64,000 nt of DNA from an uncultured Pelagibacteraceae bacterium (GCA_902571005.1 CACGAG010000008.1:1-64000), one strand, 5' to 3'; shown: positions 1-11,592, counted from the first letter of the stretch. Notes: generated from the sequence alone by a model not told the origin. Numbers and translations: made by a program.

Positions 1-1098
1 CAAAGAAGTGATATGGTCGTAAGTGTAACAAACTCAGGTTATATAAAAAGGGTTCCTTTAAATATGTACAGAGCACAGAAAAGAGGTGGCAAAGGAAGAG
101 CAGGAATGAAAACCAATGAAGAAGATTTTGTAACTCAAGTTTTTACATCAAGTACTCATGACAATATGTTGTTTTTCTCGTCTGGAGGAATAGCTTACAA
201 ACTTAAGACATGGAAGATTCCTGAGTCATCACCCCAAGCTAAGGGCAAAGCAATAATCAATCTCTTAAATCTTAAAGACACTGAAAGTCTATCAAGTATC
301 CTTGTGTTGCCAGAAAATAAACAATCAAATGGGAATGAGTATTTAATATTTGCTACATCAGACGGCAGCATCAGAAAAAATAGTTTAGAAGATTTCAAAA
401 GGATTCAAGCAAATGGTAAAATTGCAATGAAATTAGATACTAATAATGCAATCGTAGGTGTAAAACTTTGTAGTGATGAAGACGATATTTTACTATCAAC
501 AAAACATGGAAAGTGTATTCGAACTCCTGTTTCAAAATTGAGAACAACTAAAAGTAGAAGTTCGGTAGGTGTAAGGGGCATCAGGCTAACAAAAGATGAT
601 AAAATTATTTCAATTTCTGTCATTTCTCATACTGATGTATCGTCAGCAGAAGCAAAAGCTTACTTAAAAATGATTTCAAAAGAAAAAGGAATGCAATTAG
701 AAAATGAGAGTGACGATAATGATACTGATAACTCTGTTTCTGAAATTGAAATATCTAAGGATCGATATGATGAATTAAAAGCGAGAGAACAATTCATTTT
801 AACCGTTACTGAAAATGGCTTTGGCAAAAGATCTTCTTCTTACCAGTTTAGAGTTTCTAATCGCGGCGGATCGGGCATTATGTGTATTGCGACATCAGAT
901 AGAAATGGTGATGTTCTAGCTTCTTTTCCAGTCAATAATGACGATGATATAATGCTGATAACTAAAACAGGCCAATTAATTCGCTGCCCGGTAAAAGATG
1001 TTCGCGTAGCTGGTAGAAATACGCAGGGAGTAAGTATATTTAAAACAACAAAAGAAGAAAAAGTTGTTTCTGCAAGCAGAGTTGAGCTAGATAGTTAA
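1..1098 (+). CDS. gyrA: DNA gyrase subunit A, C-terminal part (5' end outside window)
   Basis: This is the 3' part of the gyrase A subunit, which in the A2B2 enzyme cuts and rejoins DNA while ParE-like GyrB hydrolyses ATP. The frame is open from base 1 (codons for QRSD precede the first ATG at 13), so the ORF-track start is internal. Only the DNA-wrapping beta-pinwheel domain is present. A GyrA-box-like motif, QKRGGKGRAG, lies near residue 27 of the visible part and marks gyrase rather than ParC. An acidic linker (around ENESDDNDTDN) precedes AREQFILTVTENGFGKRSS, a layout I recall in alphaproteobacterial GyrA. The gene ends 43 bp before coaD, the usual neighbour in this class. Identity is secure; the catalytic domain is not visible. 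Confidence 0.95.
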   Translation, partial: QRSDMVVSVTNSGYIKRVPLNMYRAQKRGGKGRAGMKTNEEDFVTQVFTSSTHDNMLFFSSGGIAYKLKTWKIPESSPQAKGKAIINLLNLKDTESLSSILVLPENKQSNGNEYLIFATSDGSIRKNSLEDFKRIQANGKIAMKLDTNNAIVGVKLCSDEDDILLSTKHGKCIRTPVSKLRTTKSRSSVGVRGIRLTKDDKIISISVISHTDVSSAEAKAYLKMISKEKGMQLENESDDNDTDNSVSEIEISKDRYDELKAREQFILTVTENGFGKRSSSYQFRVSNRGGSGIMCIATSDRNGDVLASFPVNNDDDIMLITKTGQLIRCPVKDVRVAGRNTQGVSIFKTTKEEKVVSASRVELDS

Positions 1099-1141
1099 TA
1101 AATTACTAGAGGTCTTTAAATAATCATTATATATTCCAAAC

Positions 1142-1621
1142 ATGAGTAGAACTGGCATATATCCTGGAAGCTTTGATCCCATTCATAAAGGGCACATTGA
1201 TATTATCAATAGGGCTACAAAACTTGTTGATAAATTATACATCGCAGTTGCTGACAGCCCGCATAAATCACCTTTATTTGATTTAGATGAAAGAAAAGAA
1301 ATGATAGAAAATGAGTTTTCATCAAATGATAAAATTGAAGTAATTGCATTTGATAATTTATTGATTGATTTAGCTAATTCGCTAGATGCAAAGATACTCA
1401 TAAGAGGTCTTCGTGTTGTTTCTGATTTTGAATACGAGTTTCAGATGTTGGGTATGAATAGACAATTAGATAATAATATTGAAACAGTATTCTTAATGGC
1501 AGACGCTCAACGGCAATCAATTTCCTCTAATTTTGTAAAAGAAATTGCACGTTTGGGAGGAAATATCAGTAATTTTACAAATAAGTTTGTTGAGCAAAAA
1601 TTAAAAGATAAATTTAAATAA
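1142..1621 (+). CDS. coaD: Phosphopantetheine adenylyltransferase
   Basis: Catalyses the penultimate step of coenzyme A synthesis, adenylylating 4'-phosphopantetheine to dephospho-CoA in the cytoplasm. The 159-residue length is typical. The nucleotidyltransferase signature is visible: YPGSFDPIHKGH at residues 7-18 carries the (T/H)xGH ATP-binding motif, and SISSNFVKEIA near residue 130 matches the family SSTxVRE motif. The first ATG gives the full N-terminal strand GIYPGSFDP, so the start is secure. It sits between gyrA and a cyclophilin gene, 5 bp upstream of the latter, and is probably cotranscribed with the following ppi-queA-tgt genes. coaX, an earlier step of the same pathway, lies elsewhere in this window. 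Confidence 0.97.
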   Translation: MSRTGIYPGSFDPIHKGHIDIINRATKLVDKLYIAVADSPHKSPLFDLDERKEMIENEFSSNDKIEVIAFDNLLIDLANSLDAKILIRGLRVVSDFEYEFQMLGMNRQLDNNIETVFLMADAQRQSISSNFVKEIARLGGNISNFTNKFVEQKLKDKFK

Positions 1622-1626
1622 ATAAA

Positions 1627-2178
1627 ATGAAATTAATAAGAACTTTTATCTTTGTATTTTCATTTTTTATAGCGTTAATCGCAGAAGGAGTTGTCATGGC
1701 AAATGATCCAGAAAATTCAATCCAAATAGAGCTGAAAGATGGTAATGTAATAATAGAATTACTACCTGACATTGCTCCAAATCACGTAAATAGAATTAAA
1801 GAACTTGCAAGAGAGGGCTTTTATGATGGAGTACCCTTTCACCGTGTTATAGAGGGCTTTATGGCTCAAACTGGTGATGGCGAAAATAGAAATGGAACAG
1901 GCGGATCAACCAAACCTGATTTGAAAAATGAATTTGGTGATACACCTCATCTTCGTGGAACAGTATCAATGGCAAGAACAGCCGACCCGGACTCAGCTAA
2001 TAGTCAATTTTTTATATGTTTTGCCGAGGCTCCACATCTAGACGGCCAGTATACTGTTTTTGGTCAAGTCGTAGAAGGGATGGAGTTTGTTGACAAGATT
2101 AAACGAGGAGAGCCAGGCTCTGGAAGTGTAGATGACCCTGATGAAATGATAACTGTGAGGGTCATTGCAGATCTATAA
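1627..2178 (+). CDS. Secreted cyclophilin-type peptidyl-prolyl cis-trans isomerase
   Basis: A PpiA/PpiB-type cyclophilin expected to catalyse proline isomerisation during folding of exported proteins. Residues 1-25 form a signal peptide (basic MKLIRTF, hydrophobic core, cleavage probably after VVMA), which places it in the periplasm. The rest is one cyclophilin domain with GFYDGVPFHRVIEGFMAQTGD and SMARTADPDSANSQFFI, including the catalytic-site Arg, the Gln-Thr pair and the SQFFI motif. At 183 residues it has no extra domain. The gene is 5 bp after coaD and 5 bp before queA, so it is very likely translated from the same message. The coaD-ppi-queA-tgt order is common in Alphaproteobacteria. 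The symbol is left blank because ppiA and ppiB cannot be separated by eye. Confidence 0.93.
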   Translation: MKLIRTFIFVFSFFIALIAEGVVMANDPENSIQIELKDGNVIIELLPDIAPNHVNRIKELAREGFYDGVPFHRVIEGFMAQTGDGENRNGTGGSTKPDLKNEFGDTPHLRGTVSMARTADPDSANSQFFICFAEAPHLDGQYTVFGQVVEGMEFVDKIKRGEPGSGSVDDPDEMITVRVIADL

Positions 2179-2183
2179 TTTTC

Positions 2184-4306
<2,123 letters not shown>

Positions 4307-5092
4307 TTACTTACCTTTGAATTCAGCTTTTTTTTTTTGAATGAACGACATTACTCCAATTTTGCTATCCTCAGTTTTGCCAGCAATTGTTTGTGCTGAG
4401 CTTTCCGCAGCAAGCTGACCTTCAAAGTTATTCGAAAAACTATCCCAATATAATTGTTTAATTAATTTTAAAGCTACAGTTGGTCCTGAAGCTAATGTTC
4501 TTGCTGTACTCATTACTTCTTCCATTAGTTTGTCATCTTCAACAACATGATTTACAAGACCCCATTCAAGAGCTTTATCAGCTAAAACTTTTTCACCAAT
4601 TAATGAAAATTCCATTGCTCTTGCCATACCTATTTTTCGAGGAATTACAAACGTAGAGCTAGCATCTGGTACAAGTCCTATAAATTTGAACGCTTGATAA
4701 AAGTATGCAGATTTAGAGGCATAAACTAAATCTCCAAATACACCCAATGAACAACCTGCGCCAGCAGCCACTCCATTAACAGCCGTAATCAATGGAACAT
4801 TTAGATTTTTTAAATCTATTAAAAAAGGATGGTAAACTTTTTCTAAGGTTTCTCCCGGGTCTATATTATCGCCTAAGCTTGCTCCTTCAACAAGGTTTGC
4901 GCCCGCACAAAAACCTCTTCCAGCTCCTGTTAGGACGGCACATCGAACTTTTAATTCTCCACTATTTATAGATTTTACTTGCTTATGAAGCTCTGAAATC
5001 ATGTCCATAGAAAGTGCGTTTAGCCTTTCAGGGTCATTCAGCGTTAAAATAGCTATATCATCAACGATTTCAGTTTTTAAAACATTGGTCAT
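4307..5092 (-). CDS. Enoyl-CoA hydratase/isomerase family protein, PaaG-like
   Basis: A 261-residue crotonase-superfamily enzyme acting on an acyl-CoA thioester. Visible motifs are LNDPERLNALSMDM at the N-terminus, the oxyanion-hole segment AVLTGAGRGFCAGANL, and the CoA-site segment NGVAAGAGCSLG. At the two catalytic glutamate positions of classical crotonase it has Ser (GAGCSLG) and Asp (LVPDASSTFVIPR). The second, Asp, pattern is that of PaaG-type isomerases, so ring-epoxide isomerase or double-bond isomerase activity is as likely as simple hydration. It is transcribed towards tgt with no spacer between stop codons and divergently from an aldehyde dehydrogenase across a 94-bp gap, which may hold both promoters. 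Substrate is unknown. Confidence 0.85.
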   Translation of the reverse strand: MTNVLKTEIVDDIAILTLNDPERLNALSMDMISELHKQVKSINSGELKVRCAVLTGAGRGFCAGANLVEGASLGDNIDPGETLEKVYHPFLIDLKNLNVPLITAVNGVAAGAGCSLGVFGDLVYASKSAYFYQAFKFIGLVPDASSTFVIPRKIGMARAMEFSLIGEKVLADKALEWGLVNHVVEDDKLMEEVMSTARTLASGPTVALKLIKQLYWDSFSNNFEGQLAAESSAQTIAGKTEDSKIGVMSFIQKKKAEFKGK

Positions 5093-5186
5093 TTTTTAAG
5101 TAATACATGCATATGAGAAAACAAAAAAGTATATTTTTTTGTTATTTTGGATTAGTTTATAAAACTTGTTTAATAAAGGATAAAAT

Positions 5187-6644
5187 ATGGGATTAGGAAA
5201 CGTATCTATAGGGAGCACTTATCCAGAGGTAAGTAGAGACGAAATGCTCTCAAAATTAAATAAATTAAAACAACCATTTTTAAAAAACTTCAACCCAGAT
5301 TTAAATGTACGTATTGATCGTATAAAAAGAATACAAACTTTAGTTGAGGAAAATATAGATGCTTTTCACGACGCGTTAAGATCTGATTTTGGCACACGAC
5401 ATGAACAGTTAAGCCTAATGGCTGACACAATGCCTGTAATTAATAATGCAAAAGACGCCTTAAAAAACATTAAAAGATGGGTTAAGCCTGATAAGCGAAA
5501 ACCTAACTTCCCATTAGGATTACTTGGCGCAAAAGCTTATGTTCAATTCCAGCCTTATGGAGTAGTTGGTGTTATTTCTCCTTGGAACTTCCCACTAACT
5601 CTAAGTATTGCGCCTTTAATAGAAATATTTGCAGCTGGAAATAATGCAATGATGAAGCTCTCAGAGTTCGTTCCAGCAACCTCTGAATTAACTGAAGAAC
5701 TTATTAATAAATTTTTTAGTGATGAAGAAGTTGTTATAGTAAATGGAGGCCCTCAAACCTCTCAAGATTTTGCAGGATTACCATTTGATCATCTGCTTTT
5801 CACTGGATCAACAAATGTAGCTAAAAAAGTTGCATCTGAGGCAGCATCAAATTTAGTACCGCTTACTCTTGAATTAGGTGGCAAGTCACCAGTAATAGTT
5901 GGTCCAAATGCCAAAATGAAAAAAAGTGTTGATAAGATAATGATGGGAAAGCTCTTAAATGGAGGGCAAATTTGCATATCACCTGATTATGTAATGGTTC
6001 CTGAGGGGCAAACAGATGAATTTGTTGATCACGCAAAATCCCATGTTAGTGAAAATTATCCAACGATAAAAAATAATCCCGATTATACATCCATAATTCA
6101 TTTGAATCACTACGAGAGACTTCGTGAACTAGTAAAAGATGCTGAGTCAAAGGGAGCTACTATTGTAGAAATAAACCCCGCAAATGAAGACCTTTCACAA
6201 CAAGAGCATCATAAAATATTACCAACATTGGTTTTAAATCCAACTGATGATATGAAGATTATGCAAGAAGAAATTTTTGGACCTTTATTGCCCGTTAAAA
6301 CATACAAAAGCTTTAATGAAACAATAGAGTTCATAAATAAGAACCCTAAAGCACTTGCAATATATTATTTTGGCGATGACAAAAAAGAAATTGATACTGT
6401 GTTAAACAATACTTCATCTGGTCAAGCGGTTATAAATGATGTCTTATTCCAATTTTCTATGCATGATCTACCTTTTGGAGGGGTCGGTCCTAGTGGAATG
6501 GGCTCATATCATGGTTACGATGGCTTTAAGAACTTTAGTCATAAGAGATCAGTTCTGAAGGGTCAAAATATCTTAGATGCGGGTAAGATGATTACAGCTC
6601 CATTTACTGAATCTACGGAAAAAAATATAAAAAGGCTGTCTTAG
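5187..6644 (+). CDS. Aldehyde dehydrogenase, coniferyl-aldehyde-dehydrogenase-like (ALDH3 type)
   Basis: NAD(P)-dependent oxidation of an aldehyde to its acid. The 485-residue protein has the ALDH3-type layout: PYGVVGVISPWNFPL around residues 125-140, the cofactor-loop motif FTGSTNVAKKV, the catalytic glutamate in LELGGKSPVIVG, and the catalytic cysteine in LNGGQICISPDY. The pattern is closest to the coniferyl aldehyde dehydrogenase group as I remember it, but substrate range in this group is broad, so fatty or aromatic aldehydes are both possible. It is divergent from the PaaG-like gene, and its 3' end overlaps the 3' end of parE by 4 bp. An AAAGGA ribosome-binding site lies about 7 bp upstream of the ATG. 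Confidence 0.9.
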   Translation: MGLGNVSIGSTYPEVSRDEMLSKLNKLKQPFLKNFNPDLNVRIDRIKRIQTLVEENIDAFHDALRSDFGTRHEQLSLMADTMPVINNAKDALKNIKRWVKPDKRKPNFPLGLLGAKAYVQFQPYGVVGVISPWNFPLTLSIAPLIEIFAAGNNAMMKLSEFVPATSELTEELINKFFSDEEVVIVNGGPQTSQDFAGLPFDHLLFTGSTNVAKKVASEAASNLVPLTLELGGKSPVIVGPNAKMKKSVDKIMMGKLLNGGQICISPDYVMVPEGQTDEFVDHAKSHVSENYPTIKNNPDYTSIIHLNHYERLRELVKDAESKGATIVEINPANEDLSQQEHHKILPTLVLNPTDDMKIMQEEIFGPLLPVKTYKSFNETIEFINKNPKALAIYYFGDDKKEIDTVLNNTSSGQAVINDVLFQFSMHDLPFGGVGPSGMGSYHGYDGFKNFSHKRSVLKGQNILDAGKMITAPFTESTEKNIKRLS

Positions 6645-8638
6645 AGAATACTCTCAGCTGCTATTTTTTTTGAGTTTTCGACAATAAACTTAAATCTCAA
6701 CTCAGGTTTTTTACCCATTAAAGAATCTACAGATTTATGGGTTTTCTTTTTGTCTTTTGATGCAATTTGAACTTTTAATAAGGTTCTATTTTCCTGTGAC
6801 ATAGTTGTCTCTTTCAGTTGAGCGGGCATCATTTCCCCCAATCCTTTAAATCTATTAATAGTTACGTCTGAATTTTTAAATTCTTTTTTTATTATCTCAT
6901 CTTTATGCTTATCATTCACAGCGTAATACGTTTTAGCTCCTTTAGATATTTTGTATAAAGGAGGTACGGATAAGTAAAGATGCCCTTCATCAATTAGTTT
7001 AGGAAATTCTTTATAGAAGAATGCCATCAATAAAGTGGATATATGAGCCCCGTCAACATCAGCATCTGTCATAATTATAATTTTTTCGTATCTTATGTCT
7101 TTGCTATTAAATTTGTCTCCTCGCTTACATCCAATAGCTTGCATTAAATCAGTGATTTCCTGATTTGCATTTATTTTATCTCTTCCAGCACTGATCACAT
7201 TTAAAATCTTCCCCCTTAAAGGCAATATGGCCTGTGTTTGGCGATCTCTAGCTTGTTTTGCTGATCCACCAGCCGAGTCTCCTTCTACAAGAAAAATTTC
7301 AGTTCCTTTATTTCCATCAATTGAACAATCAGCAAGTTTACCCGGTAAAGTTGTCTTTTTTCTTTTTATATTTTTTTCTATGATTTGATTTGATTTGCTT
7401 TGCAGTCTTAACTGTGATCGATTGAATGCGTACTGAAATAATTCTTCTGCTGACCTAGTTTTTTTTGTAAGCCATTGTTCAAATAGTTGTCGTGTTTTCA
7501 TTTCAATTTTACGACCAGGTTCTATACTTGATAACTTTTCTTTTGTCTGACCCTGAAACTCAGGGTTTTCTATAAAAGCAGACAAGATTGATCCGGATGA
7601 ACCAAAGAGATCTTCTTGATTAATTTGAGATGATTTCTTTTCGTATTTAATTTTTGAAAAATCTTTAAATGCCTTAAAAATTCCTGACTTGAAACCACTC
7701 TCATGAGTACCCCCCAATGGGGTTTTAATAGTATTACAATATGATTCATTTATAGGTTCCATCACATCAAACCAATTTATAATTCCCTCAATTTTACCAC
7801 TATCAACATCTATCTCGGTATTGAAATAAAATGGATCTTCAAAAATAGGGTCATTGGGCGTGCAAAGATTATTTAAATAATCTTTAATTCCATCGGAGTA
7901 ATGTAGTTTATCTGATAATGGAATATTTTTTTTGGCGTTTGCCTTACTGCATGACCAATGAATTTCAACATCTGGTATAAGATAGGCTTTAGCTTTTGCC
8001 ATATTATATATAATTGAAGCATCGAATTCTATTTCTTTGCCAAAAATTTCTGGGTCTGGTGAAAATACTATTTTTGTACCCTTTTTAAGAGGACCTTTTG
8101 CCGATGCTTTTAATTTATTTTTAGGAGTACCTTGACTATAAGTTTGTACAAAATATTTTTTATCTCTTGCAATTTCAAGAGTAAGTTTTTTAGATAGCGC
8201 GTTTACAACAGAAATTCCAACGCCATGCAAACCGCCAGAAGTTTTGTAATTATTTTTTGAAAACTTGCCCCCAGAATGTAGTGTTGTCATAATGACTTCA
8301 ACTGCAGGTATTTTAAATTTTGGATGCTTATCTACAGGAATACCTCGCCCATTATCAGAGATTTCAATCGTGTCCTGGGAAACAAGCTTAATTTCTACCT
8401 TATTTGCAAAACCAGCAACAACTTCATCCATTGAATTATCAAGTACCTCGCTTACCAGGTGATGCATTGCCATTATATCTGTTCCCCCAATATACATTCC
8501 GGGTCGCTTTCTAACCGGCTCTAAACCTTCAAGGACTTCAATATCTTTTGCGGTGTAAGATGCTTTTGAATTTTTTATTGTCTTTTTGGATGAACTCTTC
8601 TTTTTAATTGATTTATTTTTCTTTGATTTCTTTCTCAT
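6641..8638 (-). CDS. parE: DNA topoisomerase IV subunit B
   Basis: ATPase subunit of topoisomerase IV, which decatenates replicated chromosomes with ParC. The GHKL ATPase motifs are present (EVLDNSMDEV, ISDNGRGIPVD, GGLHGVGISVVNALS), followed by the TOPRIM motifs FLVEGDSAGGSAKQARD and IIMTDADVDGAHI. The length (about 665 residues) and the short TOPRIM-to-C-terminus region fit ParE and not the longer GyrB of proteobacteria. The ORF track opens at a TTG (8647); I prefer the ATG at 8638 (MRKKSKKNKS), three codons later, because no ribosome-binding site favours TTG. The first 25 or so residues are Lys/Ser-rich and precede the usual start of homology (YTAKDIEVLEGLEPVRKRP). No parC is in the window. 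Confidence 0.93.
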   Translation of the reverse strand: MRKKSKKNKSIKKKSSSKKTIKNSKASYTAKDIEVLEGLEPVRKRPGMYIGGTDIMAMHHLVSEVLDNSMDEVVAGFANKVEIKLVSQDTIEISDNGRGIPVDKHPKFKIPAVEVIMTTLHSGGKFSKNNYKTSGGLHGVGISVVNALSKKLTLEIARDKKYFVQTYSQGTPKNKLKASAKGPLKKGTKIVFSPDPEIFGKEIEFDASIIYNMAKAKAYLIPDVEIHWSCSKANAKKNIPLSDKLHYSDGIKDYLNNLCTPNDPIFEDPFYFNTEIDVDSGKIEGIINWFDVMEPINESYCNTIKTPLGGTHESGFKSGIFKAFKDFSKIKYEKKSSQINQEDLFGSSGSILSAFIENPEFQGQTKEKLSSIEPGRKIEMKTRQLFEQWLTKKTRSAEELFQYAFNRSQLRLQSKSNQIIEKNIKRKKTTLPGKLADCSIDGNKGTEIFLVEGDSAGGSAKQARDRQTQAILPLRGKILNVISAGRDKINANQEITDLMQAIGCKRGDKFNSKDIRYEKIIIMTDADVDGAHISTLLMAFFYKEFPKLIDEGHLYLSVPPLYKISKGAKTYYAVNDKHKDEIIKKEFKNSDVTINRFKGLGEMMPAQLKETTMSQENRTLLKVQIASKDKKKTHKSVDSLMGKKPELRFKFIVENSKKIAAESIL

Positions 8639-8722
8639 AACAAACAATACAACTAATAATAGATTCTTTACATTGTGTAATATTTATTTACTCTAACAGC
8701 ATGAATTTATTAGGATTTTAGT

Positions 8723-10360
8723 ATGCCGGTTATTGAATCAAAAATAATGATTAATTCAGAGTCCTTCAAAAAAAATCAGGAGGACCATCAAAAGCTTATT
8801 GATGAAATTAGAACTTTAGAACAAAAAATAGCAGATAATTCCGCTAGGTCTAAGGCTAAGTTTGATAAAAGAGGACAGTTGCTGCCTCGTGAAAGATTAA
8901 AAAGACTATTAGATCCAGGTAGTTTTTGGCTTCCATTATCCACCCTTGCTGGTTACAAGATTGGCGATGATGATGGCGATAAAAATATTGGATGGGGAAA
9001 CTCTATTAGCGGTATTGGTTATGTTGCAGGCGTTCGTTGTATGATTGGTGTTTCAGATGCGGGTATTAAAGGGGGAAGTGCATCTGCGATGGGCACTGAA
9101 AAGGCGTTAAGAGGCGCTCAAATAATTTTTGAAAATAAATTACCTTTTATTCAGTTAATAGAGAGTGCTGGTGCAAATCTACTGAGACAGACCGATATGT
9201 TTATTAAAGGCGGTAGAAGTTTTGCCAATCTTTCTAAAATGTCAGCAATGGGAATTCCGACAATTGGCGTAGTTCATGGTTCATCAACTGCAGGTGGCGC
9301 TTACCAGACAGGCTTATCAGACTATATTATTGTAGTTAAAGAAAGATCAAAAATATTTTTAGCTGGTCCTCCTTTATTAAGAGCTTCGCTTGGCGAGATT
9401 GCTACTGACGAAGAAATTGGTGGAGCAGATTTACATTTTGCAGTTTCCGGACTTGCTGAATATATGGCAAACGATGATTCACATGCAATCGAGATTGCAA
9501 GAGATGTCATGAAGAATATTGGATGGAATAATGATTTTATTTCTACTCAAAAGTCTGAGTATGATGAGCCCGTTTATTCACCTGATGAGTTAACAGGGGT
9601 TGTTCCAGTTGATTATAAAACCCCGTATGATTGTCGGGAAGTGATTGCAAGAATTGTTGATGGTTCTGATTTTTTAGAGTTTAAAGAAGGCTGGGGTAAA
9701 ACCCTCATAACAGGACATGCAACTATTCAAGGTTATAAAGTTGGAATTTTAGGGAACAATGGACCGATATTTTCTGAGAGTGCAAACAAAGCTACTCAAT
9801 TTATACAAATTTGTTCTCAATCAAATACGCCGCTAATTTTTCTTCAAAATATAACTGGTTTTATGGTGGGAACTAAAGAGGAAGCAAAAGGAATGATAAG
9901 ACACGGATCAAAGATGATACAGGCGGTTACTAATTGCACCGTCCCTAAAATAACACTTAGGATTGGAGCCTCTTTTGGTGCGGGAGAATATGGAATGGCG
10001 GGAAGATCTTATGATCCTCGATTTTTGTTCTCATGGCCAAATGCAAAAATGAGTGTAATGGGAGGGGAACAGGCTGCTAGAACAATGGCTCAAGTAGCTC
10101 TTGAAGGTGCCGAACGAAAAGGTCAAGACCCCAAAAAAATTTACGGAGAGAACCTTGAAATGCTTGAAGGCATGAAGCAGAAAATAATTGATCAATACCG
10201 TGAGGAAGGTGAGGCAATATTTTGCTCAGCAAGATTATGGGATGATGGAATAATTGATCCAAAAGATACAAGAAAAATTTTAGGTGAATGCTTAAATATC
10301 ATCAGTGATGGCGATAAAAGAGAATTAAAGCCAAATACTTTCGGCGTTGCAAGAATGTAA
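8723..10360 (+). CDS. Acyl-CoA carboxylase beta subunit (methylcrotonyl/geranyl-CoA carboxylase type)
   Basis: Carboxyltransferase subunit of a biotin-dependent acyl-CoA carboxylase, moving CO2 from carboxybiotin to an acyl-CoA. The 545-residue protein carries both halves of the carboxyltransferase fold. IESAGANLLRQTDMF and GSSTAGGAYQTGLSDY lie in the N-half; LQNITGFMVGTKEEAKGMIRHGSKM and SFGAGEYGMAGRSYDPRF in the C-half. The segment FLAGPPLLRASLGEIATDEEIGGADLH resembles the methylcrotonyl- and geranyl-CoA enzymes more than propionyl-CoA carboxylase. The biotin-carrying alpha subunit is not encoded nearby, so it must lie elsewhere. The gene starts 84 bp from parE, divergently, and its stop abuts that of a convergent acyl-CoA dehydrogenase, suggesting a shared catabolic route. 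Confidence 0.88.
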   Translation: MPVIESKIMINSESFKKNQEDHQKLIDEIRTLEQKIADNSARSKAKFDKRGQLLPRERLKRLLDPGSFWLPLSTLAGYKIGDDDGDKNIGWGNSISGIGYVAGVRCMIGVSDAGIKGGSASAMGTEKALRGAQIIFENKLPFIQLIESAGANLLRQTDMFIKGGRSFANLSKMSAMGIPTIGVVHGSSTAGGAYQTGLSDYIIVVKERSKIFLAGPPLLRASLGEIATDEEIGGADLHFAVSGLAEYMANDDSHAIEIARDVMKNIGWNNDFISTQKSEYDEPVYSPDELTGVVPVDYKTPYDCREVIARIVDGSDFLEFKEGWGKTLITGHATIQGYKVGILGNNGPIFSESANKATQFIQICSQSNTPLIFLQNITGFMVGTKEEAKGMIRHGSKMIQAVTNCTVPKITLRIGASFGAGEYGMAGRSYDPRFLFSWPNAKMSVMGGEQAARTMAQVALEGAERKGQDPKKIYGENLEMLEGMKQKIIDQYREEGEAIFCSARLWDDGIIDPKDTRKILGECLNIISDGDKRELKPNTFGVARM

Positions 10361-11536
10361 CTAATTTTTTCCCGGAAGAATGTCGAGATATTTTGAAATA
10401 ATACCTAGCATTACTTCATCTGATCCACCGCCAATCGAACCTAAACGTCCATCTCTATATGCTCTTGAAATAGGCGACTCATTCATATAACCCATTCCAC
10501 CCCAATATTGTAAGCACTCATCATTAACTTTTCTAGAAAGTCGTGTCGCTTTTAGCTTTGACATTGAAGCTAGCTTTGTACAATCACCACCATTTACATG
10601 AATCTCAATTCCTTTCCATGTAAGAGCCTTTAGAGCTTCAACTTCCGTCATAAGCTCAGAGAGTTTATAATGAACAATCTGATTATCTAGAATTGGCTTT
10701 CCAAATGTTTTTCTTTGTCTTGTATAATTAATAGTTTCATTAATAGCTAATTCACAGCCAGTATAGCCAGCAATAGCTGCATAAAGTCTTTCTTCTTGAA
10801 ATTGCATCATTTGATAAATAAAGCCTTTACCTTCTTCTCCGACTAAATTTTTTTGTGGCACTCTTACATCATCAAAAAATATTTCAGCAGTATCAGACGA
10901 ATGCATGCCCATTTTTTTTAATTTACGATTGATCGTGACACCTTTTGCTCTTTTGCCATCTTCCTTAAGGGGTACACATATAAGAGATTTGTTTAAATGT
11001 TTATTCTTATGGTCTGTTTCAGTGTTTGCAAGCATACACATCCAGTCTGCTTGAGTGCCATTTGTAATCCACATCTTTGATCCATTGATTACGTAATCAT
11101 CGCCATCCTTAACTGCATGAGTCTTAATAGCAGCCACATCAGAACCAGCACTTGGTTCAGAAACACCAAGGCAAGAAACAAGATCTCCAGTAATAGACGG
11201 TTTTAAAAATTCATTGCATATCTCTTCACTGCCGAAGCGCGCCAATGCCGGAGTTGACATATCTGTTTGTACACCAATAGCCATTGGAACACCGCCACAT
11301 TTAATATGTGCCAATGCCTCATTAAGAACAGCTCCGTATGAATAGTCTAATCCAGATCCACCGTACTTTTCAGGTTTAGTTACTCCAAGAAATCCTTGAT
11401 CACCTAATTTTTTGAATAGCTCATGAGCTGGAAAAATTTCATTTTCTTCCCACTCGTCAACATAAGGGTTAATTTCATCTTCAACGAATTTAAGAGCTGA
11501 TCTCTTTAATTCTTCGTGTTCTGTTGTTAATTCCAT
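10361..11536 (-). CDS. Acyl-CoA dehydrogenase, possibly citronellyl-CoA/branched-chain type
   Basis: FAD-dependent alpha,beta-dehydrogenation of an acyl-CoA. The 391-residue protein shows the family pattern: FVEDEINPYVDEWEE at the N-terminus, the flavin/substrate segment CLGVSEPSAGSDVAAIKT, MWITNGTQADW, and the C-terminal RDGRLGSIGGGSDEVMLGI, where the Glu of GGSDEV is the likely catalytic base. The N-terminal half, with HELFKKLGDQGFLGVTKPE and GVPMAIGVQTDMSTPALARFG, recalls AtuD-like citronellyl-CoA dehydrogenases; that is a memory-based comparison. It lies next to the geranyl/methylcrotonyl-type carboxylase subunit and 56 bp downstream of glnA on the same strand; whether it is read through from the gln operon is unclear. 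Confidence 0.88.
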   Translation of the reverse strand: MELTTEHEELKRSALKFVEDEINPYVDEWEENEIFPAHELFKKLGDQGFLGVTKPEKYGGSGLDYSYGAVLNEALAHIKCGGVPMAIGVQTDMSTPALARFGSEEICNEFLKPSITGDLVSCLGVSEPSAGSDVAAIKTHAVKDGDDYVINGSKMWITNGTQADWMCMLANTETDHKNKHLNKSLICVPLKEDGKRAKGVTINRKLKKMGMHSSDTAEIFFDDVRVPQKNLVGEEGKGFIYQMMQFQEERLYAAIAGYTGCELAINETINYTRQRKTFGKPILDNQIVHYKLSELMTEVEALKALTWKGIEIHVNGGDCTKLASMSKLKATRLSRKVNDECLQYWGGMGYMNESPISRAYRDGRLGSIGGGSDEVMLGIISKYLDILPGKN

Positions 11537-11592
11537 TTTAATATATATAGCATTTTATTTGCAAAGGTCACCCTTTAGAATTCAACTATTTG

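Noticed and set aside
690-780. Acidic insert in the GyrA C-terminal domain
   Set aside because: Alphaproteobacterial GyrA normally has a variable acidic linker before the AREQFILTVTENG segment.
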